In this document: one piece after another, positions 35,793 to 45,243 of the stretch
Layout of the letters: every line of letters begins with the position of its first letter
Numbering within the stretch: position 1 is the first letter of the stretch
Origin: Aquirhabdus sp964373105
Lineage (GTDB): Bacteria; Pseudomonadota; Gammaproteobacteria; Pseudomonadales; Moraxellaceae
Direction of reading: 5' to 3'
DNA: 64,000 nt
Assembly (NCBI GenBank): GCA_964373105.1
Contig: CAYJTU010000001.1
Coordinates: forward strand, 1 to 64,000
Notes under the pieces: model-generated
Database searches by the model: none
Told to the model about the DNA's origin: nothing
What the model saw: the letters and a program-made list of their open reading frames with translations, nothing else
Translations under genes and position numbers: made by a program

Positions 35793-36578
35793 TTAGGTCC
35801 AATCCATCCAGTCCAATGTCTCTTCGGTCTGTTTTGAGGGTTTATACTCTGCGCCGCAGTAGCCCTCATAGCTGAGCGCATCAATCACTTTAAACAGATG
35901 CTGGTAGTTGATATTGCCTGTACTTGGCTCATGACGATGCGGACAGTCTGCGAATTGAATATGACCAATCTGTTGAATATTTTCAGTCAAACCGACTTCT
36001 AGATTTTCTCCCATCATCGCCATGTGATAGCAGTCGAATTGCATTTTGAGCGGCATGATGATGCTCGGCGTATTGATGGCCTCCAGCATCTCTTGCATTT
36101 GCACGATGTTTTGGATCAAAAAGCGTGGCATATCGATGCCATTAATCGCCTCCATGACCGTGCTGACCCCAGATCCGGCAAAGACATTCATCGCAAAGCG
36201 CGTATTGGCTGCTAGCACATGGAGGCAGGGTAGGAGATCGGTATCCACGGGTTGACGTCCTGCAAGGATATTGATGCGAGGCACATGCAGTGTTTTTGCG
36301 TAATGTGCTGCTTCAAAGACGGCTTGGCGAAAAGTTTGCTCGCGCCCAGGCACCCCTGCTAAACCATCCCCGCCTTGCATCAAATCACCTGCTGGTACAT
36401 TGATCAGGACCAGTTTCAGGTGATGTCGTTCAAGCTCTGTTTGAATTTGGTCGGTCGTCAGTTCGTAAGGAAATTGAATCTCTACCGCAGAGAAACCAGA
36501 TTGACGCGCAAGTGCAAAGCGTTCAATCAGTGGAACTTCGGTGTACAGCATGGAGAGGTTGGCAGAGAACTGGGGCAT
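35793..36578 (-). CDS. hyi: hydroxypyruvate isomerase family protein
   Basis: A 261-residue TIM-barrel protein of the Hyi/OtnI group: MPQFSANLSMLYTEVPLIERFALARQSGFSAVEIQFPYE, INVPAGDLMQGGDGLAGVPGREQTFRQAV, IMPLKMQFDCYHMAMMGEN, IGHIQFADCPHRHEPSTGNINY and GYCGAEYKP. Hyi interconverts hydroxypyruvate and tartronate semialdehyde in glyoxylate assimilation. The downstream partner is on the left by strand: a GlxR-like reductase gene lies 21 bases upstream. No glyoxylate carboligase is in the window. Confidence 0.85.
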   Translation of the reverse strand: MPQFSANLSMLYTEVPLIERFALARQSGFSAVEIQFPYELTTDQIQTELERHHLKLVLINVPAGDLMQGGDGLAGVPGREQTFRQAVFEAAHYAKTLHVPRINILAGRQPVDTDLLPCLHVLAANTRFAMNVFAGSGVSTVMEAINGIDMPRFLIQNIVQMQEMLEAINTPSIIMPLKMQFDCYHMAMMGENLEVGLTENIQQIGHIQFADCPHRHEPSTGNINYQHLFKVIDALSYEGYCGAEYKPSKQTEETLDWMDWT

Positions 36579-36599
36579 GGCGGGGATACACTCAGAATT

Positions 36600-37469
36600 T
36601 TAATTCTTTGATTCAATGCTTTGAATTAAACTCGATAAATCATCGCTTGCATAGCCTTGCGCAGCATGTTGATGCAGTTGTTGCAGTGCACGCTGTGCGA
36701 CGGGCAGTGTGAGTCCATGGTTAGCCGCAAGCGTCATCGCATTATTCAAATCTTTTTCTAAAGTCTGCACTTTCCATTGCACTGGCTCAAACTGACGGGT
36801 GGCCATGCGCGGGCTCAGGATTTGGAAGGGTTTCGAGTCGGCAAAACCACCTGCCAATGCGGGCGCCAGCAAGGAGGCGTCTACACCCGATTTTTCCGCC
36901 AGTGCGATGGCTTCAGCAATCAACGTACTGGTCGCTGCCACGATCAACTGATTGCAAATCTTGGTGGCTTGACCGCTGCCACTGCTTCCCATGGTCGTGA
37001 CACGTTGAGACAGGGGGGCGAAGAATGGCGCAAGCTGTTTAATAATGGCGTGCTCACCGCCTGCAAAGATCACCAGCGTGCCTTGTTCTGCGCCGATGAC
37101 CCCACCAGAAACAGGTGCATCCACCCATGAGGCATTTTTTGCTTGAGCAAGTAGAGCGAGACGCTGCGTCAATGCCACCGAGCTACTCGAAAAATCAACG
37201 ATGATTTGCTGGGGTTGAATCTGATTGAGTAGCTGAAGTCCCACAGTCTCAACCGCAGCGTCATCAGCAAGACACAGGGCAATGATCGTGACATCCTGCA
37301 GATGATCTAAGTCTGTGAGTGCTCTCGCTCCATGCTGGATGAGCGGCACCGTTGCGTTGACGGTGCGATTCCAGACACTGACGTCAAAGCCCGCTTGCAG
37401 CAGTCGCAAACTCATGCGACTGCCCATGAGCCCCATGCCTAAAAACGCGATTTTGACAGCATTACTCAT
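36600..37469 (-). CDS. NAD(P)-dependent 2-hydroxy-3-oxopropionate reductase-like (beta-hydroxyacid dehydrogenase)
   Basis: A 289-residue beta-hydroxyacid dehydrogenase: FLGMGLMGSRMSLRLLQAGFDVSVWNRT is the Rossmann motif, WVDAPVSGGVIGAEQGTLVIFAGG the substrate-binding motif, and GSSGSGQATKICNQLIVAATSTLIAEAIALAEKSGVD holds the catalytic lysine. The pairing with hyi suggests tartronate semialdehyde reductase (GlxR/GarR) activity. Succinate-semialdehyde or 3-hydroxyisobutyrate relatives cannot be excluded. It is first in a glxR-hyi pair and lies 16 bases after the crotonase start region on the same strand. Confidence 0.82.
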   Translation of the reverse strand: MSNAVKIAFLGMGLMGSRMSLRLLQAGFDVSVWNRTVNATVPLIQHGARALTDLDHLQDVTIIALCLADDAAVETVGLQLLNQIQPQQIIVDFSSSSVALTQRLALLAQAKNASWVDAPVSGGVIGAEQGTLVIFAGGEHAIIKQLAPFFAPLSQRVTTMGSSGSGQATKICNQLIVAATSTLIAEAIALAEKSGVDASLLAPALAGGFADSKPFQILSPRMATRQFEPVQWKVQTLEKDLNNAMTLAANHGLTLPVAQRALQQLHQHAAQGYASDDLSSLIQSIESKN

Positions 37470-37484
37470 GGGGATCGACTCGTT

Positions 37485-38273
37485 TTAGCGGTATTGGCGC
37501 GGTTGGTATTCCAGTTCAGGCTTTTTGTCTTTACGCATCGCGATCTGACGATTCTTACCCATCAGCAATTTAAGCTGCCAGATTTTCTCTAAGCGTAGCG
37601 CACGTTTAGGATGATGCTGCATCGCATCCAAGACGCGTTTGCCTGCAAGCAGTGCATCTGGAGAGCGGGTGAGGAATTCTTGCGCCAGCGTTTCTGCGGC
37701 GGCCAGAGGATCGGTTGCTAGGTGCGTGACCAAATGTAATTTTTCAGCTTCCTTACCGGTCAGTATCCGTCCGGATAGGGTCAGTTCTTTGGCGACATCT
37801 AGGGGGACGATGCCTTTGAGGGTTTGAGTGAGCCCCATGTCCGGCACCAAGCCCCAGCGACTTTCCATGATTGACAGCTTACACGTTGGCGTTGCGATAC
37901 GAATATCGGCGGCCAATGCCAACTGCATGCCAGCGCCTAGGCAATGTCCGTGAAGTGCCGCGATGACAGGAACAGGCAGATCTTGCCAAACTAAAAATGC
38001 TTTCTGGAAAAGGCTCTGACCGGGTTTAATGAGTTCCCACACCGCAAAAAGGGCATTTTTTTTATCATTGAGATCGGTCAGGTCGATGCCTGCGCTGAAT
38101 GATTCGCCCACACCCGTCAGAATCACGACCCGAATCGATTTATCTTTTTTGATTAGGCGCGCGGTCTGTACCAGTTCACGTAGGAGCGCAAAGCTCATGG
38201 CGTTGCGTTTTTCGGGACGATTGAGCTGAACAGTGGCGATCGCGCCTTTTTTTTGCAGGAAAACGAGAGACAT
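37485..38273 (-). CDS. crotonase/enoyl-CoA hydratase family protein
   Basis: A 262-residue crotonase-fold protein: LNRPEKRNAMSFALLREL, GVGESFSAGIDLTDL (oxyanion hole), ALHGHCLGAGMQLALAADIRIATP and SIMESRWGLVPDMGLTQTL. The first catalytic Glu of enoyl-CoA hydratase (in GGCEL) is replaced by Gln (GAGMQL). The Glu of MESRW and the Asp of VPDMG, eight residues later, match the spacing of the Glu/Asp pair in dienoyl-CoA isomerases. So isomerase rather than hydratase activity is plausible. ATG 38273 fits the family; 38282 is an alternative. No other fatty-acid gene is adjacent. Confidence 0.82.
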   Translation of the reverse strand: MSLVFLQKKGAIATVQLNRPEKRNAMSFALLRELVQTARLIKKDKSIRVVILTGVGESFSAGIDLTDLNDKKNALFAVWELIKPGQSLFQKAFLVWQDLPVPVIAALHGHCLGAGMQLALAADIRIATPTCKLSIMESRWGLVPDMGLTQTLKGIVPLDVAKELTLSGRILTGKEAEKLHLVTHLATDPLAAAETLAQEFLTRSPDALLAGKRVLDAMQHHPKRALRLEKIWQLKLLMGKNRQIAMRKDKKPELEYQPRQYR

Positions 38274-38361
38274 ATTAAACATCCATTAAAGAGATGGCTG
38301 ATGGCGAGCTTATCGGGCAAATAAAGTATTGAAGGAAGGATTGATTCCTTTGAGGACTCTA

Positions 38362-38868
38362 TTAGCGTCGATAAAAAACCGAATTGATATATCGCGGCAA
38401 GCCAATCAAGCCAATCAAGAGGCAAAGGCCTAAAATGATTAAGGTTGGCATCACACCCAGCCAATCACCGATTGGCGTTTGGTACAGTGGCCAAGCGAGC
38501 GAGAGCTTTTGCCAGCATAAACTCTGCAGTGTCGTGATGATGGTTGCCAGTAATGCACTGCGAAAGGCTTGGGGTAGAATGATTGTACTGGTAATCGTTT
38601 CGCGGCGCTGATCTATATAGCGACGCAGCCGTTCAGCCAATGGCCACCCTGTCAGTAAACCGATGAATAGCCAAAGAATGAGCATCGGCACGCTGTTGGC
38701 AAAGCCGGCAAAGGGTTCAAGTCCCAAAGCGAGGCGCACCAATGGGATGAGCAATAATAAAAGTTGTGTCCACAACATGATCAAGAAACTCACGCGTCGG
38801 CGCAGTAAGGTGGCCAGCATGAGTAATATGGCGGGGTAGAATAAAATCGTAAACCCAATCAGCATCAC
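38362..38868 (-). CDS. hypothetical integral membrane protein
   Basis: A 168-residue protein with four or five transmembrane helices (LIGFTILFYPAILLMLATLL, FLIMLWTQLLLLLIPLVRLAL, SVPMLILWLFIGLLTGWPLA, and two near the end from VMPTLIILGLCLLIGLIGLP) and a central basic loop, AERLRRYIDQRRETI. I do not recognise a family. It lies between gacS and the crotonase gene on the same strand, 52 bases after gacS, and could be co-transcribed with gacS. Confidence 0.65.
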   Translation of the reverse strand: MMLIGFTILFYPAILLMLATLLRRRVSFLIMLWTQLLLLLIPLVRLALGLEPFAGFANSVPMLILWLFIGLLTGWPLAERLRRYIDQRRETITSTIILPQAFRSALLATIITTLQSLCWQKLSLAWPLYQTPIGDWLGVMPTLIILGLCLLIGLIGLPRYINSVFYRR

Positions 38869-38920
38869 GTATAAAGTCCTTCTCGGTGCGCTTGTCTTCT
38901 AAATAAGCTTAAGAAGAGAG

Positions 38921-41788
38921 CTAGTTAACAGAATCCTGCGGCGGATAGAGGCTTAATCCGACTTGCTCAAAAGGATAGGCTAAAACCGCGTCAATGGCAT
39001 CCATCATGGCAGAAAAATTTGTTAAAAGTTCGGCCTGTAGCTCTGTTTCTGACTCAAAATTGATGAGTTTGCCATTTTTTTGGGCTGCCGTTAGCGCGCG
39101 CTCCATGACACCCGTCGTTTTGCGTAGAGTCGGTGTCCCCGTATAGCGACTACCGCCATGCAGACGATGGACCTCGGACATCAGTGATTCGAAATTGTGA
39201 CTTTCCCAACTGGAGATCAATTCAATTTTATCCGTCGGCAGAGCTTCGATCAGCATCCGTAATAAATCACGTGCCAGATCAACTTTGCCTGCAGCCAGTT
39301 TCAGGCTGAGCTGCCAATCCACGATAGGATAGGAGACGGGTTCGATGGCACTGTTATCAAAGTAGGCATTCGGACTGTTGGTGGCAAACTGGCCGGTCCA
39401 GCGCTCTAGGATGTCGACCAACTGCGCTTGCTGAATGGGTTTGCTGAAGTAATCATCCATGCCTGCGGCAAGCAGACGCTCCCGTTCATCACTTAAGGCA
39501 TGTGCGGTCAGTGCGATAATCGGAGTATGCTGCTGCTCCTGATAGGTTTCGGCATATTCAGTTTCGAGCAGTCGAATGCGCTGAGTGGTTTCAAGTCCCG
39601 ACATGCGCGGCATTTGAATATCCATAAAAATCAGGTCAAATGGCGCTTCGGGTGATTGAGGATGCAAGCGTGATTCGATGTATTCAATGGCTTCAAGCCC
39701 ACTGCTGGCTTTGGTGGTTTGAATGCCCAAATCACCGAGTAATGCATCCAAGACCAACAGATTCGGCGCGTGATCATCCACTGCCAAGACATGCAGATTG
39801 CGACCTTCAAAGCGCGGCGTGGCAGTGAGTTCATGTTTGTTCTTAGGTTCAAGTACGCTCAGTAATCCGACGCGACTGACGGGCTGATAGAGGGCTTGCA
39901 CTTGATATTCTGTAACGATCACGGGATCGATGGCCATCTGATAGCCATAAATGACCAATGCTCCGCTATAACGGGTTCGAATCTCACGCAACAGTGCGGG
40001 CGTATCTTTGGCATCTGCATCGGTGATGACCCAACCACGGCCCTGGGTTTCTTCTTCAAAAGTCGTTAAGCGACCGAATAAGTCTGGCAGCGAGGTGGCT
40101 TGTTCTAACTCCACGGCCATATGACCTAAGTAAGCACGCAGCACATTGAGACTGGCACGATGGGCGATATGTGCCAGCACGCGGCGTCCGTTGAACTGCG
40201 GCCAATCCACTACGTTTTCTTGGGTGACGCCCAGCAATGCAGTGAACCAGAAGGTTGCACCTTGCTCGGCATTATCTTCAAAACCGACCTCACCGCCCAT
40301 CAACTGCGCGAGCTGACGGACGATGGCAAGCCCCAAACCCGTACCGCCATACTGACGATTGACGGAAGGATCACCTTGATGGAAGGATTGAAATAAATGA
40401 TCTTTTTCCATACTGCCGAGGCCAATACCACTATCTTGCACAGAGAAGTGAATCAGATTTTGATGAGCGCGCTGCGGTTGCTGGGCGGGATCATCCAAGC
40501 GAACGCGAATAATCACTTCGCCTTGCTGGGTGAATTTGATCGCATTGCTCACCAGGTTGGTCAAAATTTGCTTTAAGCGCAGTGCATCGCCATGCGCTTG
40601 ACGCGGAACATCGTCATAAAAATAAACGGCAATATTGAGATTTTTCTCACTGGCCAGCGGCGTCAACATGTCGATGACATCGAACACGGTCTCTTCTAAA
40701 TTAAAGGGGGCTTTGTCCAGTACTAATTTGCCCGCTTCAATTTTTGAAAAATCAAGCACATCATTAATCAGTGCAAGTAAGTGGGCACTGGATTTACGAA
40801 TGGTCTGTACATACAAGGTTTGCTCATCAGACAGTTCACCGCGCCGTGACAGGAGATTGATAAAACCATCGATGCTGTTGAGGGGGGTACGCAGTTCATG
40901 GCTGATATTGGCGAGAAAAACTGACTTGGTGGTACTGGCTTGCAGTGCTGAGTCACGGGCTTGGCGATAGGTGATGTTTTGCATCTCAATCGTATCAAGC
41001 GTCTGCCGCAGGTCATCTTCGGTTTGGTCGCTATAGGCTTGTAGCTCGACGACGTTGCTATGCAAGCGTCTTAAGAAGTAACCAAAATCTTTTTGTAGCA
41101 AGCGCATTTCACCGTAGCTATTGCTTTCGATCGGTTGATTGAGCGAGGTAATCGAGAGGCGCTGGAGCAGCATGCGCAATTCATAAATCGGGCTGATCCA
41201 GCGGGTCGAATAAAAGCTTAAGCACAAGAGCAGCAATAGCAACGTTATCAAACCGATAATCGTCAACACGCCCCAGACGCGATAGCGCGCCAGCTCCAGC
41301 GGCTGATTATCCATATCGATGACCAGCCAAATGGGGCTATCGGTGGCAAAGCCAACACGTAGACCATAATTGTTGCCCACACTGCTTGGCAATGGGCCAA
41401 ACGTTTGGCGGTTGATGGAAAACTTGGCCCATTCGGCATCCGCGTTAAAGCCCATACTTAAGCGTGGAATACCATGGATATCGATGAGTGCAGCGCGTTT
41501 GACGTTTTCTTCGCCAAGTATGTTTTGCAGGATATTACGGGCTTTGCTTGCGCCATCAGGCTGTTCGAGCAGTGGAATCAGGGTTTTGCTGGCCAATTGA
41601 TAGCGGGCGAGGACGGCTTCAGCGCGGCTACGTTGTTCGGCTTTGGTCGCACGTGCGGTTTCGGAGATGACCAGAGATGCGCCAATCAAGGTCAGGATCG
41701 TAATCGGCACAAAAATCAGCGCGACCAATTGCCCGTAAGCATTTTGAATGCTCAAGCGATGAAACCAACGTGTTTGGGCCGAGGCCAT
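38921..41788 (-). CDS. gacS: hybrid sensor histidine kinase GacS/BarA type
   Basis: A 955-residue tripartite kinase that phosphorylates GacA and so controls Rsm-type small RNAs or their equivalents. Order: transmembrane helix (about 20-42), periplasmic sensor (45-170), second helix (about 175-198), HAMP-like linker, coiled coil, HisKA with the phospho-acceptor His in ANISHELRTPLNSIDGF (about 296), HATPase (DSGIGLGSMEKDHLFQSF, GGTGLGLAIVRQLAQLMGG), a degenerate receiver, a true receiver with FDLIFMDIQMPRMSG, and a C-terminal Hpt with SEVHRLHGGSRYTG. It is divergent from cysM, as in pseudomonads and Acinetobacter. The stop is TAG. Confidence 0.94.
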   Translation of the reverse strand: MASAQTRWFHRLSIQNAYGQLVALIFVPITILTLIGASLVISETARATKAEQRSRAEAVLARYQLASKTLIPLLEQPDGASKARNILQNILGEENVKRAALIDIHGIPRLSMGFNADAEWAKFSINRQTFGPLPSSVGNNYGLRVGFATDSPIWLVIDMDNQPLELARYRVWGVLTIIGLITLLLLLLCLSFYSTRWISPIYELRMLLQRLSITSLNQPIESNSYGEMRLLQKDFGYFLRRLHSNVVELQAYSDQTEDDLRQTLDTIEMQNITYRQARDSALQASTTKSVFLANISHELRTPLNSIDGFINLLSRRGELSDEQTLYVQTIRKSSAHLLALINDVLDFSKIEAGKLVLDKAPFNLEETVFDVIDMLTPLASEKNLNIAVYFYDDVPRQAHGDALRLKQILTNLVSNAIKFTQQGEVIIRVRLDDPAQQPQRAHQNLIHFSVQDSGIGLGSMEKDHLFQSFHQGDPSVNRQYGGTGLGLAIVRQLAQLMGGEVGFEDNAEQGATFWFTALLGVTQENVVDWPQFNGRRVLAHIAHRASLNVLRAYLGHMAVELEQATSLPDLFGRLTTFEEETQGRGWVITDADAKDTPALLREIRTRYSGALVIYGYQMAIDPVIVTEYQVQALYQPVSRVGLLSVLEPKNKHELTATPRFEGRNLHVLAVDDHAPNLLVLDALLGDLGIQTTKASSGLEAIEYIESRLHPQSPEAPFDLIFMDIQMPRMSGLETTQRIRLLETEYAETYQEQQHTPIIALTAHALSDERERLLAAGMDDYFSKPIQQAQLVDILERWTGQFATNSPNAYFDNSAIEPVSYPIVDWQLSLKLAAGKVDLARDLLRMLIEALPTDKIELISSWESHNFESLMSEVHRLHGGSRYTGTPTLRKTTGVMERALTAAQKNGKLINFESETELQAELLTNFSAMMDAIDAVLAYPFEQVGLSLYPPQDSVN

Positions 41789-42035
41789 ACTGCAATTCCT
41801 TATATCAGTTTTCGTACACCGCGGATGTTGCTTGGATTGTAGACTGAAGATTATTGTTTTGTCTGACTACACAAGTCATTCTAAATCGGATTTGTAGCAG
41901 TTAGCCAGTCAGGATTGAAATCTCTATCTATTTTCAGCCCGTGGATGATGATTACACCGGATACTGTGCAAATCCTTGTGTTTTTCTCTACAATCTCATT
42001 TGTTTAAAGAATTCTTATTTTGCTTGAGTACAGCC

Positions 42036-43001
42036 ATGCTGCAATCCACCACTTCAGCCAGTGATTTTACACGATCCACTTCAAAGACCGCACAGTCCCT
42101 TGAGGCGATGGTGATTGATGCGACGATAGGTAACACGCCGTTGGTGCGCTTGCAGCGATTAGCCGCACATACCCAGGCGACCGTTCTCGCCAAACTTGAA
42201 GGTAATAACCCAGCGGGCTCCGTCAAGGATCGTCCCGCGTACAACATGATTATGCAGGCGGAATTGCGCGGTGATATTCAAGTCGGCGATACCCTGATTG
42301 AAGCGACAAGTGGAAATACTGGTATAGCCCTAGCAATGGTTGCGGCAATGCGCGGTTATCGCATGATTCTGATCATGCCGGATAACTCTACTCAAGAGCG
42401 TAAAGACGCGATGCTGGCTTACGGCGCAACCTTGATAGAAGTATCGGCCCAAGGTGGTGGCATGGAAACTGCGCGAGATCTGGCGCTGCAAATGCAAGCG
42501 GAAGGCAAAGGTCGAGTGCTGAATCAGTTTGGTAACCCTGATAATTCCGATGCGCATTACAAGACGACCGGTCCAGAGATCTGGCAGCAAACCCAAGGCA
42601 AAATTACCCACTTCGTCAGTGCCATGGGCACGACGGGGACTATTATGGGTGTTGCACGCTACTTAAAAGAGCAAAATCCGGATATTCAAATCGTGGGTCT
42701 ACAACCAGCGGATGGTGCACAGATTGCAGGTATTCGCCGCTGGCCGAAAGAATACCTGCCGACGATCTTTAAACCCGACTTGGTTGATCGGACCATGGAT
42801 ATTCCGCAAATTGAAGCGGAGAAAACCATGCGTAAACTGGCACGTGTTGAAGGTATCTTTGCGGGGGTCTCTTCAGGCGGTGCAGCATGGGCGGCTGTGA
42901 AGATTGCGGAAGAAAATCCGAATGCGGTGATCGTATGTATAATTTGTGATCGCGGTGATCGTTATTTATCAACCGGGCTGTATTCAGTCATTGATGAGTA
43001 A
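42036..43001 (+). CDS. cysM: cysteine synthase B
   Basis: CysM makes cysteine or S-sulfocysteine from O-acetylserine and sulfide or thiosulfate, using PLP. TIGNTPLVRLQRL, the PLP lysine in NPAGSVKDRPAYNMI (about residue 64), EATSGNTGIALAMVAA and FVSAMGTTGTIMGVARYLKE are conserved. IEAEKTMRKLARVEGIFAGVSSGG near the end separates CysM from CysK. The ATG at 42036 (MLQSTTSAS) is chosen; the frame is open to 41976, but no good ribosome site marks either. Divergent from gacS, with a 247-base gap. Confidence 0.93.
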   Translation: MLQSTTSASDFTRSTSKTAQSLEAMVIDATIGNTPLVRLQRLAAHTQATVLAKLEGNNPAGSVKDRPAYNMIMQAELRGDIQVGDTLIEATSGNTGIALAMVAAMRGYRMILIMPDNSTQERKDAMLAYGATLIEVSAQGGGMETARDLALQMQAEGKGRVLNQFGNPDNSDAHYKTTGPEIWQQTQGKITHFVSAMGTTGTIMGVARYLKEQNPDIQIVGLQPADGAQIAGIRRWPKEYLPTIFKPDLVDRTMDIPQIEAEKTMRKLARVEGIFAGVSSGGAAWAAVKIAEENPNAVIVCIICDRGDRYLSTGLYSVIDE

Positions 43002-43060
43002 GACATCAAAACGACAAGTGCTGGGCTTTAAGTGATGAGCAACCGACGAGGGTAAGTCCG

Positions 43061-43849
43061 ATGATGAATCAGCCAATTTTGGTCTTTGATATTGAAACGA
43101 TTCCTGATGTCAGCGCCGGCCTGCGCATGCACGGTTTGGATTTGCCGACACCAGAGGCCCTGCAAGCCTTATCGCATTTAAGACGGACTGAGGCGCTGGG
43201 GCGCTATGATGGCAGCACTGACTTTCCACGCTTACCCTTTCACGAAGTGGTGTGTATTTCTGGGCTTTGGATCGGTTCCGGAGAGATGAAGCTGTTTTCA
43301 TTTAGTCAGCAGGATTTATCTGAGCGCGATATTATCGCGCGCTTTTTTAGCGTTTTTGATAAACATTTCCCGACTTTGGTCAGTTGGAATGGTGCAGGAT
43401 TTGATGTACCAGTCCTGCTCTATCGTGCGATGCTGCACAAACTGTCCGCGCCGCGCTTCCTAGATCAAGGTGAGCATGAGACCAGTCGTCGCTATGATAA
43501 CTATCAAAACCGCTATCAAACACGGCATACCGATTTGATGGATGCCATGGCGCTATTCAATAATCGTAATTTTCAGCGCTTGGATGATATTGCCCAACTT
43601 TTTGGTTTGCCGGGTAAGCAAGGTGTGAGCGGTGCGGATGTCAGTAGTCAAGTACAAGCGGGCCAGTGGCACGAACTCAAAGAGTATTGTGAGGGGGATG
43701 TGCTCAATACCTGGCTGGTGTATTTGCGCTGGCAACTCCTGCGGGGTCAGTTGGATTTAGCGGATCATGAGGAGTGGGTGCAGCACACCCGTGACTTTCT
43801 GGCCGTACACGAGACCCATCGTGATGGCTTCTTGAAGAGTTGGCTTTAA
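43061..43849 (+). CDS. predicted 3'-5' exonuclease, PolB-like DEDD family
   Basis: A 262-residue RNase-H-fold exonuclease: ILVFDIETIPDVSAG holds the first Asp-Glu pair, LVSWNGAGFDVPVL the second Asp, and HELKEYCEGDVLNTWLVYLRWQ the last Asp. RHTDLMDAMALFNN lies between. The group is related to the proofreading domain of DNA polymerase B, but the protein stands alone; its cellular role is unknown. ATG 43061 and 43064 are both in frame with AGGG upstream. It follows cysM by 60 bases. Confidence 0.85.
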   Translation: MMNQPILVFDIETIPDVSAGLRMHGLDLPTPEALQALSHLRRTEALGRYDGSTDFPRLPFHEVVCISGLWIGSGEMKLFSFSQQDLSERDIIARFFSVFDKHFPTLVSWNGAGFDVPVLLYRAMLHKLSAPRFLDQGEHETSRRYDNYQNRYQTRHTDLMDAMALFNNRNFQRLDDIAQLFGLPGKQGVSGADVSSQVQAGQWHELKEYCEGDVLNTWLVYLRWQLLRGQLDLADHEEWVQHTRDFLAVHETHRDGFLKSWL

Positions 43850-43963
43850 TCGATCCTTATTTTCTCACCCCTCTTTTTGCGTATTTTGCTTGATGCTTTT
43901 TTTCAGTCATCGTGAGTCTTTGATGCGGTGTTTTTATTTTTTTGAATCCTGATTAGTTTTTTT

Positions 43964-45127
43964 ATGACGTTATCACTCCGCCCTCGCCAAGTCGCTATCA
44001 TTATGGCGATGACTACGACTTTATCCACACCAGTATTTGCCGTACTCCCTCAGACTCTAGCCGTTCCTCCTCTGGATAACAAAGCGTATGTGCTCATCGA
44101 CGCTGCGACGGGGCAAATTTTGGCCTCAGCAAATCCCGATGCGAAGCTTCCCCCTGCATCACTGACCAAGATGATGACCAGTTATATCATCGGACAAGAC
44201 CTCAGTCGTGGGCGCTTTAAAGAGCAAGACCCCGTGCGCATGAGTGCCTCTGCACTCTGCCAAAGCCAACTGGGGGAGTCGTGCATGCAACTGCCTTTAA
44301 ATGCTTCGGCAAGTCTGCTGGATATGCTGCGGGGCATCATCATCCAATCCGGCAATGATTCGGCCAGAGCCGCTGCCGAGTATGTGGCAGGGAGTCAGCA
44401 GGCGTTTACTGAGCGTATGAATGTCGAGGCCCAGAAACTGGGCATGCACCATACCCAGTTTTTGAATGTGTCTGGTATGCCGATGCCAGGACACTATGCC
44501 AGTGCGCATGATTTAGCCACGCTTGCTCGTGCGATCATCCAAAGTCAACCGCAGTATTTTCCCCTATACGGCATACAGCAATACCGCTATAGCCCCACGA
44601 TTTTGCTCGAAAGTCATAATCCCTTGCTCAAAGATCCCAGCGTCGATGGCATGAAGACTGGGCATACCCAAGAAGCGGGCTACTGTCTCGTCGTCACACA
44701 AAAGATCGGTGGCATGCGTTTGGTCAGTGCGGTGCTCGGCACGAAAACGAGAGCGGAATCGGGTATACAGTCCAAAGCACTATTAGCGTGGGGGTTTAAT
44801 CAATTTGAAACCTTAAATCTGAGTCATAAAAATCAAGTTTTGAAGACGGCACCGCTTTGGCTGGGGCAAGAGAAGACCATCGATATAGGAAGTCTTGAAC
44901 CACTTGCCATCACCATTCCACGTAGTCAGCGGCAAAATGTCCAAGTTCAAACGACACTGATTACTCACCTCAAGGCGCCACTTATGCAAAACCAGCCAGT
45001 GGGCACGATGACCGTGACGTTAGACGGTAAAGTTTTGGCTAAGACGCCATTGATTGCGTTGACAGCAGTCGAAGAAGGGAATCTCTTTAAGCGACTTATG
45101 GATCATGTAAGGCTTTTATTCATTTGA
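43964..45127 (+). CDS. dacC: D-alanyl-D-alanine carboxypeptidase (PBP5/6 family)
   Basis: A 387-residue penicillin-binding protein that trims the terminal D-Ala of peptidoglycan stem peptides. After a signal peptide (ending near STPVFAV) come the three catalytic motifs: SLTK (about residue 66, in PPASLTKMMTSYIIG), SGND in IIQSGNDSARAAAEYVAG, and KTG in VDGMKTGHTQEAGYCLV. The C-terminal PBP5 beta domain (about 290-370) and an amphipathic membrane anchor (FKRLMDHVRLLFI) follow. The dacC symbol follows Acinetobacter use; dacA is equally defensible. Confidence 0.9.
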   Translation: MTLSLRPRQVAIIMAMTTTLSTPVFAVLPQTLAVPPLDNKAYVLIDAATGQILASANPDAKLPPASLTKMMTSYIIGQDLSRGRFKEQDPVRMSASALCQSQLGESCMQLPLNASASLLDMLRGIIIQSGNDSARAAAEYVAGSQQAFTERMNVEAQKLGMHHTQFLNVSGMPMPGHYASAHDLATLARAIIQSQPQYFPLYGIQQYRYSPTILLESHNPLLKDPSVDGMKTGHTQEAGYCLVVTQKIGGMRLVSAVLGTKTRAESGIQSKALLAWGFNQFETLNLSHKNQVLKTAPLWLGQEKTIDIGSLEPLAITIPRSQRQNVQVQTTLITHLKAPLMQNQPVGTMTVTLDGKVLAKTPLIALTAVEEGNLFKRLMDHVRLLFI

Positions 45128-45202
45128 TTTTTTTGTTGATTGTGCGATTTATACAGGCGCTATTTAAAATAAATCCTTGCGGAGCGATGACGCCATTTAA
45201 AA

Positions 45203-45232
45203 ATCCCCCTCTCCCTGAAGGGAAAGGGGGAT
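45203..45232. terminator. G/C-rich inverted repeat between convergent genes
   Basis: ATCCCCCTCTCCC and GGGAAAGGGGGAT pair with one mismatch around a TGAA loop. It lies between the stop codons of the DD-carboxypeptidase gene and the DUF445 gene and is likely a transcription-end hairpin, although there is no T-run. Sequences of this type recur in some gammaproteobacterial genomes; only one copy is seen here. Confidence 0.5.
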
Positions 45233-45243
45233 CCTGATCAGGG

